Assembly: GCA_964636095.1 (NCBI GenBank)
Contig: CAZWRF010000024.1
Span: 1 to 11,641 of the forward strand
DNA: 11,641 nucleotides
From: CAZWRF01 sp964636095
GTDB taxonomy: Bacteria > Patescibacteriota > Minisyncoccia > JAHISW01 > Tagabacteraceae
Direction of reading: 5' to 3'
The stretch's first letter is position 1, and each line of letters opens with the position of its first letter. Below the pieces are notes generated by a model. The model ran no database searches, was not told where the DNA came from, and worked only from the letters and a program-made list of their open reading frames with translations. Both the position numbers and the translations under genes were made by a program. This document shows, in pieces, positions 6,194 to 11,436 of this stretch.

Positions 6194-7177
6194 ATGGCTG
6201 ATACAGGTTCAACGAAAAATCCCGCGAGAGACATTGCCATTTTGATATTTTTTCTCATTGTTTTGGGAATTTTTTGGTTTGTTCAGGGCGGTCCGGAAAA
6301 AGCGGCCCAGCATCCACCCTCGCCTTTTCTAAATGGTACCGGATTTTCTTCAAGCGGCGGTTCTATCTTTCCGGCCGGTTCCGGTAGTACTTCCGGTGGC
6401 GCCAGCACGGGAGGCGGTACGGGGAGTGGCGGCGCTAGCTATCCTCCTCCTATATCCGTTCAATCTTTGTATCGGCAGCTCGGTATTAATGAAAGCATCA
6501 GTTCTGCGCCGGAAAGCGAAATTTCCGAATATGCCGGAAGAATCACTCTTAGCGCCGGCAACTCCAGGTCCTCCGACCCGGAAAAAGAATATATAGAGAT
6601 AAGCGCTGCTTTCGGCGGAGGCTCTCCTATTGATATTACCGGCTGGACCGTTGAAGGAAAAAACGGCTTGGATCTGAAAATTCCCCAAGCCGTCCGATTG
6701 TACAAGGCAAATGTCATAAACTCCGAGACGGACGTAGTTTTGAATCCGGGAGAAAAAGTTGTTTTATCAACGGGAAGAAGCCCTATCGGCAGTAGCTTTT
6801 TGGTGAACAAATGCTCGGGGTACTTTTCTCAGTATCAGACTTTCAGCCCCGGCCTTTATACACAATGTCCCAGGCCGGCCGACGAAAACTGGCCGTCCAA
6901 CTTATCCGATGCCTGCCTGAACTATATAGACACTCTTCCCGCTTGCAAAGCGAATTTCAGCATTCCTTTGTATCTTGAAAACCGATGCGTTGAGGCCATA
7001 AACAGCACCCTCAGCTACAACAAGTGTGTTGACCTTCATAGAAACGACGACGATTTTTACAAAAGTGAGTGGCGGGTATATCTCAACCGCGAAGAAGAGA
7101 TTTGGAAAAACTCGAGAGAAGATATTACCCTTCGCGACAGAAACGGCAAGCTTGTAGACGAGGTCTCATACAAGTAG
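6194..7177 (+). CDS. Secreted or membrane-anchored lamin-tail-domain protein
   Basis: The 327-residue protein has a short cytoplasmic start, one hydrophobic segment (about 13-31) that could be an uncleaved anchor or signal, a Gly/Ser/Pro-rich linker (about 42-88), and an outside domain. That domain reads like the bacterial lamin tail (LTD) beta-sandwich: KEYIEISAAF (131-140), PIDITGWTVEGKNG (145-158), VVLNPGEKVVLSTGRSPIG (181-199) and, at the very end, ITLRDRNGKLVDEVSY (311-326). Between the last two lies a roughly 110-residue insert with six Cys (207, 225, 241, 251, 265, 278), an even number that suggests disulfides outside the cell. Such domains are frequent on exported Patescibacteria proteins; their ligand is generally unknown. 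It has its own promoter and overlaps the convergent methyltransferase gene by 12 bases. Confidence 0.75.
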   Translation: MADTGSTKNPARDIAILIFFLIVLGIFWFVQGGPEKAAQHPPSPFLNGTGFSSSGGSIFPAGSGSTSGGASTGGGTGSGGASYPPPISVQSLYRQLGINESISSAPESEISEYAGRITLSAGNSRSSDPEKEYIEISAAFGGGSPIDITGWTVEGKNGLDLKIPQAVRLYKANVINSETDVVLNPGEKVVLSTGRSPIGSSFLVNKCSGYFSQYQTFSPGLYTQCPRPADENWPSNLSDACLNYIDTLPACKANFSIPLYLENRCVEAINSTLSYNKCVDLHRNDDDFYKSEWRVYLNREEEIWKNSREDITLRDRNGKLVDEVSYK

Positions 7178-7636
7178 CTCAAAGAGAGCCACGCCGGCGG
7201 CGACAGACACGTTTAGAGATTCTTTTTTGCCCCGCATGGGTATTTCAATTACCGAGTTGCACTTGTTTAAAATTTGTTTTGAAATGCCCCGGACTTCGTT
7301 TCCCAAGATAAGCGCTATCGGATATTTTGGCTTTAGTTTTTTGTAGTTTATCGCTTCGGGGCTTTGCTCCAGAGCAATAATTTTTATTTTTTCTTTTTTA
7401 AGTTTGGAGATAAGCTTGCCTATGTCTTTGTATTTTTCCCAAGCAACCGTTTTTTCCGCGCCGAGCGCGGTTTTTTTGATTTCTTTTCTCGTTTTTCCGA
7501 ATATGTCAACGGGCGTCGGTGTGTATCCGGTTAAATAAATTTTTGAAACCCCCGCGCCGTCGGCCGTTCTGAAAATGGCGCCGACATTGTGCAGGCTTCG
7601 AACATTGTGGAGAATCAAAAATATTTTCTTTTTCAT
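7166..7636 (-). CDS. TrmH/SpoU-family RNA 2'-O-ribose methyltransferase
   Basis: The 156-residue SPOUT-class enzyme has all three family motifs: motif 1 HNVRSLHNVGAIFRTADGAG (10-29, with Asn17 and Arg23), motif 2 LILGNEVRGIS (109-119, Glu114) and motif 3 IPMRGKKESLNVSVAAGVAL (132-151, Ser140, Asn142). These form the trefoil knot that binds S-adenosylmethionine and methylates a ribose 2'-OH. Its length is that of the minimal knot-only members such as TrmL; whether it acts on tRNA or rRNA cannot be told from sequence. The ATG at 7636 is chosen because the longer frame (TTG at 7702) would translate tRNA-Lys. It starts 8 bases after the tRNA-Lys gene on the same strand, with no clear ribosome binding site, which hints at a tRNA-linked job and at start by transcript processing. 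It ends in TGA. Confidence 0.93.
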   Translation of the reverse strand: MKKKIFLILHNVRSLHNVGAIFRTADGAGVSKIYLTGYTPTPVDIFGKTRKEIKKTALGAEKTVAWEKYKDIGKLISKLKKEKIKIIALEQSPEAINYKKLKPKYPIALILGNEVRGISKQILNKCNSVIEIPMRGKKESLNVSVAAGVALFELLV

Positions 7637-7644
7637 TTTTCTTG

Positions 7645-7717
7645 TACCCCCACCAGGACTCGAACCTGGAACCAACGGCTTAAGAGGCCGCTGCTCTACC
7701 AATTGAGCTATGAGGGC
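7645..7717 (-). tRNA. tRNA-Lys (anticodon CUU)
   Basis: The 73-base cloverleaf has a 7-bp acceptor stem (GCCCTCA with TGGGGGT, including G5-type wobbles at T5 and a G1-U72 end pair), D arm GCTC...GAGC with loop AATTGGTA, anticodon stem GCGGC/GCCGT with loop CTCTTAA giving anticodon CTT, and T arm CCAGG-TTCGAGT-CCTGG. The discriminator base is A. CCA is not encoded (the next bases are CAAG), so a CCA-adding enzyme is needed. It sits between two protein genes on the same strand: its first base directly follows the ykuK-like stop codon, and the methyltransferase ATG comes 8 bases after its end. It therefore has no room for its own promoter and must be cut out of the longer transcript. Confidence 0.95.
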
Positions 7718-8209
7718 TTATGTGTGCTTGTCGGCTACTACGCAGGCGCAGAAAGAATCGGGTTTTATTACCGCTTCAAGTCCGTATCCTTTTACCATGC
7801 CCACCACTCCGTCAACGAAATCTTTCGTCTTTCCATTTCGGCCCACGTCGATGTGGACTTTTATTTTGTCATCCCAGAAAAAGTCTTCTCCCAGCTCGTC
7901 TTTAAGCCGGCTTTTCAGCTCCTGGGTGAGGGTTATGGACTGCATTGCTTCTTTGTAAATGCGGTCCTGGAGATTGTGGCAGAGAACTTTTTCGGTTTTT
8001 GTCCAAAAGTATATTCCCCCGTTCCCCACCTTGAGAATGGTGATGGCGGTTACAAAAAATGGATTCAAAACCCCAGGCGAATCCGACCCCACGGTGATTT
8101 TGTATTCAGCCCCGGAGTCTTTGTTTACGTAAGAGATAATTTCTTTCACAAGGCGGCTGAAGTTTATGTGCTTTTTCAGTGTGCTGTTGTAAAATTTTAT
8201 GTCGTCCAT
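7718..8209 (-). CDS. YkuK-like (DUF458) RNase H-fold protein
   Basis: The 163-residue product resembles the YkuK/DUF458 family, which is predicted to have an RNase H-like fold. Family features visible are KITVGSDSPG (37-46), FVTAITILKVGNGGIYFW (52-69), RIYKEAMQSI (83-92), VHIDVGRNGKTKDFV (118-132) and the C-terminal GLEAVIKPDSFCACVVADK (143-161). Conserved acidic residues Asp43, Glu87, Asp121 and Asp151 or Asp160 could form a metal site, but activity in this family is not well established. The ATG at 8209 is used because it lies 2 bases after the doxX stop; a longer frame to 8272 would run inside doxX. Its TAA ends at 7718, the base next to tRNA-Lys, leaving no 3' untranslated region. Confidence 0.85.
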   Translation of the reverse strand: MDDIKFYNSTLKKHINFSRLVKEIISYVNKDSGAEYKITVGSDSPGVLNPFFVTAITILKVGNGGIYFWTKTEKVLCHNLQDRIYKEAMQSITLTQELKSRLKDELGEDFFWDDKIKVHIDVGRNGKTKDFVDGVVGMVKGYGLEAVIKPDSFCACVVADKHT

Positions 8210-8211
8210 TT

Positions 8212-8613
8212 TTAGAGGGGTAGGTCTATTGAAAAAATTCCGGGTCCCAGCAAAAGAAGCGACAGTGCGCACACCAGGATAAGAATTTCAAAATCATATC
8301 CGCCCAAAAAGCCCTGTTTTATTTTTACTTTGAGTATTGCCACAAGCATAACGATTGATACCAAAATTGCGGCCAGCTGGGTGAATAATCCGATAAGCAA
8401 AAGTATGCCGGAAACAAACTCGACAAGCCCTACGATTATTGTCCAAAAACTTGCCGGCTTAATTTTTATTGAATCGAAAAATTCCGTTGTTTTTTGGCGC
8501 GAGTTGAATAGCTTCGGATACCCGTGTCCTATAAAAATGAAAGCCAGAACGACACGCAGCAAAAATGGCGCGACTTGTTGATATGTGAAAAAATAAGGAA
8601 ATAAACTCAGCAT
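8212..8613 (-). CDS. DoxX-family small membrane protein
   Basis: The 133-residue integral membrane protein has four hydrophobic segments (about 14-30, 56-76, 78-97 and 107-124). It contains the family start pattern FLLRVVLAFIFIGHGYPKLF (17-36: Arg20, then Gly29-His-Gly and Lys34) followed by VGLVEFVSGILLLIGLFT (61-78), typical of DoxX/YphA-like proteins. These are linked to redox or quinone-related functions in some bacteria, but the role here is unknown. The ATG at 8613 is preferred to an in-frame TTG at 8628 because a TATAGT -10 box ends 6 bases before it. The ykuK-like gene follows after 2 bases, so the two are translationally close and surely co-transcribed. Confidence 0.85.
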   Translation of the reverse strand: MLSLFPYFFTYQQVAPFLLRVVLAFIFIGHGYPKLFNSRQKTTEFFDSIKIKPASFWTIIVGLVEFVSGILLLIGLFTQLAAILVSIVMLVAILKVKIKQGFLGGYDFEILILVCALSLLLLGPGIFSIDLPL

Positions 8614-8619
8614 ACCCCT

Positions 8620-8649
8620 ACTATACAACGGATTTTAGTTTTTTGTAAA
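8620..8649 (-). promoter_or_regulatory. Leaderless promoter for doxX-ykuK-tRNA-Lys-methyltransferase
   Basis: On the minus strand, TTTACA (8649-8644) is followed after 18 bases by TATAGT (8625-8620), 5 of 6 matches to consensus in each box. The -10 box ends 6 bases before the doxX ATG at 8613, so the transcript should begin at about the start codon. The -10 box contains the TAG stop codon of the upstream 51-aa gene. Confidence 0.65.
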
Positions 8650-8776
8650 GCTTCTCAATTTCCTCTTTTTGTTTTTTCGGGTTAATTTCATTTTTTCGGA
8701 TAAGCGCTTTTTCCTTTCGTATATGTTTGCGGAGACTTTTTGGGTATTTTTTCTTCTTTTTTTCTTCTCTTTTCAT
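8621..8776 (-). CDS. Small highly basic protein of 51 residues
   Basis: A short open frame fills the gap between doxX and pilM: ATG at 8776 to TAG at 8621-8623. The product is dominated by charge, with about 21 Lys or Arg and 8 Glu among 51 residues, and looks helical. Recognisable segments are KKYPKSLRKHIRKEKALIRK (9-28) and QKEEIEKLYKKLKSV (36-50). I do not recognise a named family; the KYPKSLRKHIRKEKA pattern suggests nucleic-acid or ribosome binding, but that is inference. Support for it being real: a TATTAT box ends 8 bases before the ATG, like its neighbours; it fills otherwise empty space exactly between two promoters; and the frame is uninterrupted. The doxX start lies 7 bases beyond its stop. 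It could still be a chance frame in A-rich DNA. Confidence 0.65.
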   Translation of the reverse strand: MKREEKKKKKYPKSLRKHIRKEKALIRKNEINPKKQKEEIEKLYKKLKSVV

Positions 8777-8784
8777 TACGTTTA

Positions 8785-8790
8785 ATAATA
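8785..8790 (-). promoter_or_regulatory. -10 box for the 51-aa protein gene
   Basis: TATTAT on the minus strand ends 8 bases before the ATG at 8776. No good -35 box is seen (TATAAC at 17 bases). The region where a -35 would lie overlaps the one used for pilM on the other strand, so the two divergent promoters may compete. Confidence 0.4.
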
Positions 8791-8805
8791 GCATACCGGT
8801 TGTTA

Positions 8806-8835
8806 TTGTTATATACGCGCATAATTAGGTATAAT
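8806..8835 (+). promoter_or_regulatory. Promoter for the pilM operon
   Basis: TTGTTA (8806-8811) and a perfect TATAAT (8830-8835) are 18 bases apart. The -10 box ends 11 bases before the pilM ATG at 8847, leaving a leader of about 4 or 5 bases with no Shine-Dalgarno site. It is the only strong promoter before the pilMNO genes and probably also serves tRNA-Phe. Confidence 0.6.
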
Positions 8836-8846
8836 TAAAGTATATT

Positions 8847-9932
8847 ATGACAAGTCCGGTCTCAAAATTTTTCCCCGTTCCCGGTTATTTGCAAGTGCCG
8901 GCCGTGGGCATTGATCTTTCGGACAGAAGCATCAAATATATTGAGTTTAAAAAAACTTCAGAAGGACTGAGGCTAAAAAGATTCGGTAAAAAAAGCATCG
9001 ACAAGGGTCTTGTTGAAAGCGGGATTGTAAAAAACAGCGAAGGGTTAATAAAGCAGCTGAAACTTCTTAGGGGTGAATTGAATACCGACAATATTATCGC
9101 TTCGCTTCCCGAGGAAAAGGGGTTCACAAAAATTGTAAAAATTCCATTGGTTGGGGATATGCTTGTGAGGAAAAGCCTTGAAGCTCAGCTTGAAGAAATT
9201 GTTCCTTTTTCCGCCAAAGAAGTTGTTTTTGATTTTGAAGTGACAGAAAGAGATATCCGGAAAAAAGAACTGACAATTGCTCTTTCAGCCTTCCCCAGAA
9301 ATATCAGCCAGGATTATTCTTCTGTTTTCAAGGGAGCCGGCTTTACTCCGGTTGCCTTTGAGCTGGAAAACCAGTCTCTTTTTAGGTCACTTTCGGAAGA
9401 CGGCTCCAAGTCGGCCGTTATGATAGTTGACTTTGGGAAGACCAGAACAAGTTTTTTGGTTGGGGAGGAGGGCTTTGTTAAATTCAGTTCCACCATAAAC
9501 ATAGCGGGCCAGCAGATAGACAGTGTTCTGGCGAGAAGCCTGAATGTGAGCATATTTGAAGCGGAAAGGATAAAAAAAGACAGCCTGTCCGTAAGAAGCG
9601 AAGACGGAGGAACCATTGCCATGATACTTCCGATAATCTCTGTCGTAAAAGACGAGATAAGGCGCATAATGAGCTATTGGACTTCTCACGCAAGGGAACA
9701 GTCTTTTAATAACAGAGAAATAGAAAAGGTTGTTCTTTGCGGTGGAGATTCCAACCTTATCGGTTTTGTGGATTATCTTTCCTATGAGCTGAAAAAGACC
9801 GTTGAAATGGGAAATGTTTGGCAAAATGTAGCTTCTTTCGACGACTATATACCGGAAGTGGAGCATCGCCAATCCATGATGTATTCCACCGCCGTAGGTT
9901 TGGCGTTGAGAGCAATAAAAACAGATGATTAA
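8847..9932 (+). CDS. pilM: Type IV pilus assembly protein PilM (actin-like ATPase)
   Basis: The 361-residue cytoplasmic protein has the actin/FtsA-like fold signatures: phosphate-1 loop AVGIDLSDRSIKYIEF (19-34), phosphate-2 loop MIVDFGKTRTSFLV (192-205) and adenosine motif VVLCGGDSNLIGF (295-307). The segment ASLPEEKGFTKIVKIP (85-100) and QLEEIVPFSAKEVVFDF (114-130) are typical PilM. PilM binds ATP and the N-terminal tail of PilN, tying the inner-membrane platform (PilN, PilO, PilC) to the pilus motors in the cytoplasm. The first 17 residues are a short extra lead before the first strand. pilN begins 8 bases before its stop, so translation is coupled. The call is supported by the order pilM-pilN-pilO. 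Confidence 0.93.
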   Translation: MTSPVSKFFPVPGYLQVPAVGIDLSDRSIKYIEFKKTSEGLRLKRFGKKSIDKGLVESGIVKNSEGLIKQLKLLRGELNTDNIIASLPEEKGFTKIVKIPLVGDMLVRKSLEAQLEEIVPFSAKEVVFDFEVTERDIRKKELTIALSAFPRNISQDYSSVFKGAGFTPVAFELENQSLFRSLSEDGSKSAVMIVDFGKTRTSFLVGEEGFVKFSSTINIAGQQIDSVLARSLNVSIFEAERIKKDSLSVRSEDGGTIAMILPIISVVKDEIRRIMSYWTSHAREQSFNNREIEKVVLCGGDSNLIGFVDYLSYELKKTVEMGNVWQNVASFDDYIPEVEHRQSMMYSTAVGLALRAIKTDD

Positions 9933-10485
9933 TTTACTTCCGCCCGAAGACAAAAGGGCCATAAAAAGAGAAATATTGAGGCGCTATATCAATGTTGCGG
10001 GGCTGGCTCTTGCAATTCTTGTATGCGTGGAAATAGCTTTTTCGCTGGTTTTTCTTTTTTTGGTTGTTTCTTTTTCCGACAACTTGAACGACCAATTGGA
10101 AACCACGAAAAATGTTGCCAATTCAAAAAACCTGGAAGAGCTTGAAAGTAAAGTAGGAGGCATAAACGATCTTCTGCTGTCTATGAGAGTGGGAAGCGAC
10201 TCCATTGAAAATGTAAGCGAAAATATAAAGAAGATACTGGATGTTCTTCCTCAAAGTGTTAGGCTGGAATCTTTTTCTTTTTCTCCGGACGAAATACTTT
10301 TAAGGGGACACGCGGACGCCAGAAACGATCTTATCGACTTTGCCGATACTCTTGAAAAAATAGATTGTCTCGGGGTTAAGTGTTTTTCAAAAACCACTTT
10401 GCCCGTTTCAAATCTTCTTGAAGACAAAGATTTTGATTTTTCATTGTCCATTGACGTAAACCAAACAAACAATGACAATAAGTAA
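9925..10485 (+). CDS. pilN: Type IV pilus assembly protein PilN
   Basis: The 186-residue inner-membrane protein starts with MINLLPPEDKR, the conserved PilN tail that inserts into PilM. One membrane segment (about 23-50) follows, then an outside part with a short coiled coil (about 52-95) and a small alpha/beta domain (about 100-180: LPQSVRLESFSFSPDEILLRG), the ferredoxin-like fold usual in PilN and GspL. It forms a heterodimer with PilO. It overlaps pilM by 8 bases and pilO by 14 bases. No ribosome binding site is visible, so it probably depends on ribosomes ending pilM. Confidence 0.9.
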   Translation: MINLLPPEDKRAIKREILRRYINVAGLALAILVCVEIAFSLVFLFLVVSFSDNLNDQLETTKNVANSKNLEELESKVGGINDLLLSMRVGSDSIENVSENIKKILDVLPQSVRLESFSFSPDEILLRGHADARNDLIDFADTLEKIDCLGVKCFSKTTLPVSNLLEDKDFDFSLSIDVNQTNNDNK

Positions 10486-10999
10486 GAAAAAATTTTTCAT
10501 AAGCGTTTCTGTGGTTGCCCTGGCGAACCTTGTTCTTGTTTTTGCTGCGGTATTTCTTTGGAGCGTCATAGGCGCGAAAAAATCTTCCGTTTCTCTTGTG
10601 AAAAGACAGCTTGCCTCGTACGAAAAAAGAATAGAGCAGGTAAACAAACTCAACGATACTCTTAGAATTGCCGAAGAAAATTATTCCAAAATTAAACCCA
10701 TGTTCATAAACAGCAATTCAATGGTTGATTTTATAGAAGATATGGAATCTTTGGCAGAGTCCGCGGGGGTAAGCCTGGAAATAAAAGGAGTCCGCTTTGA
10801 TGAAAAGCAAAACAAGCCTGTTTTTACCATGGCGCTTGCCGGTTCTTTCAGCGACATTTATCACTACACCGTTCTTTTAGAGAATACGATTTATAAAGTT
10901 GAATTTGACGGCGTGGATATTGGAGAATCATCATCGGGGGATATTTGGCGGGAGGTGTTGGAATTAAAACTTTTAAGTTTTCAAAATGAGGAAATTTAA
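10472..10999 (+). CDS. pilO: Type IV pilus assembly protein PilO-like
   Basis: The 175-residue protein has a Lys-rich cytoplasmic start, one membrane segment (about 9-33), a coiled coil (about 40-70: RQLASYEKRIEQVNKLNDTL) and a C-terminal domain (about 80-175: MVDFIEDMESLAESAGVSLE, FTMALAGSFSDIYHYTVLLE) that matches the PilO pattern of a helix-strand repeat with ferredoxin-like fold. With PilN it forms the periplasm-facing (here cell-envelope-facing) ring of the pilus machine. Sequence alone is weakly conserved in this family, so the call rests on the architecture plus the position right after pilN. It overlaps pilN and the next gene by 14 bases each. Confidence 0.85.
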   Translation: MTISKKKFFISVSVVALANLVLVFAAVFLWSVIGAKKSSVSLVKRQLASYEKRIEQVNKLNDTLRIAEENYSKIKPMFINSNSMVDFIEDMESLAESAGVSLEIKGVRFDEKQNKPVFTMALAGSFSDIYHYTVLLENTIYKVEFDGVDIGESSSGDIWREVLELKLLSFQNEEI

Positions 11000-11297
11000 G
11001 GTACCAAAAATAAAAATCGGGCGCGAAATGGCATGGCATCTTATGTTGCTTGTGTTTTCGGTGGCTTTTGTTGTAATATTTGCCTTGAATGTATACTTTT
11101 TTTCGCAGACGAAAGAAGAGCTGAATGCCGACGTTGGGGGAAGCTCCTTCAGCCCGCTGGTGTTGAGAGAAGACATTCTTGATAAAACGGTTTCCGAATT
11201 TGAAAAAAAACAGGTGGCTTTTGAGAATATCCTTTCATCCAAGCCGGACATAAAAAATCCTTTCCCGCCCGAAGAGGCAAGTACGGGGAAAAAGTAG
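10986..11297 (+). CDS. Small single-pass membrane protein at the end of the pilMNO operon
   Basis: The 103-residue protein has a basic cytoplasmic start (MRKFKVPKIKIGREM), one membrane segment (about 18-39), then a short outside helix with charged residues (LREDILDKTVSEFEKKQVAFENIL, 60-83, given here only as its region) and a Pro-rich tail (KPDIKNPFPPEE). I do not recognise a family. It occupies the place where pilP follows pilO in Proteobacteria, but it has no lipoprotein box and no beta domain, so it is not a normal PilP. The layout (short start, membrane helix, outside helix) resembles a miniature PilN or PilO. It overlaps pilO by 14 bases and is followed after 9 bases by tRNA-Phe. Confidence 0.8.
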   Translation: MRKFKVPKIKIGREMAWHLMLLVFSVAFVVIFALNVYFFSQTKEELNADVGGSSFSPLVLREDILDKTVSEFEKKQVAFENILSSKPDIKNPFPPEEASTGKK

Positions 11298-11306
11298 GGA
11301 TTTTAG

Positions 11307-11378
11307 GCCGTGGTAGCTCAGTGGTAGAGCACTTCTCTGAAAAAGAAGGGGTCGGGAGTTCGATTCTCCCCCGCGGCA
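11307..11378 (+). tRNA. tRNA-Phe (anticodon GAA)
   Basis: The 72-base cloverleaf has acceptor stem GCCGTGG/CCGCGGC (one G-U pair), D arm GCTC...GAGC with loop AGTGGTA, anticodon stem CTTCT/AGAAG with loop CTGAAAA giving anticodon GAA, and T arm GGGAG-TTCGATT-CTCCC. The discriminator base is A, and CCA is not encoded (CAAG follows, the same as after tRNA-Lys). It lies 9 bases after the last pilus-operon gene and 6 bases before a terminator stem. No promoter fits in the gap, so it probably depends on read-through from the pilus operon or a promoter inside the preceding gene. Confidence 0.97.
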
Positions 11379-11384
11379 CAAGAC

Positions 11385-11422
11385 ACAAAAATACCAGGCT
11401 TTATGTCTGGTATTTTTGTTTG
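11385..11422 (+). terminator. Rho-independent terminator after tRNA-Phe
   Basis: The inverted repeat has arms 11385-11399 and 11405-11419 (15 pairs, one of them G-T) around the loop TTTAT. The upper stem is ATACCAGGC/GTCTGGTAT with A-rich and T-rich lower flanks, so it could work in both directions. It should end the pilM-to-tRNA-Phe transcript. Confidence 0.85.
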
Positions 11423-11436
11423 TCTTTGCCAGCGGA

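Noticed and set aside
6167..7177. UGA recoding (Gracilibacteria-type code)
   Set aside because: UGA ends holA and the methyltransferase at the expected places, and no gene needs an internal UGA to be read through.
7637..7702. Longer methyltransferase frame starting at TTG 7702
   Set aside because: The extra 22 residues are a translation of tRNA-Lys, and the family's first motif begins just after the ATG at 7636.
7589..8215. Long plus-strand frame opposite tRNA-Lys and the YkuK-like gene
   Set aside because: It includes the antisense of the tRNA (TPTRTRTWNQRLKRP) and mirrors a recognisable gene, with no family match of its own.
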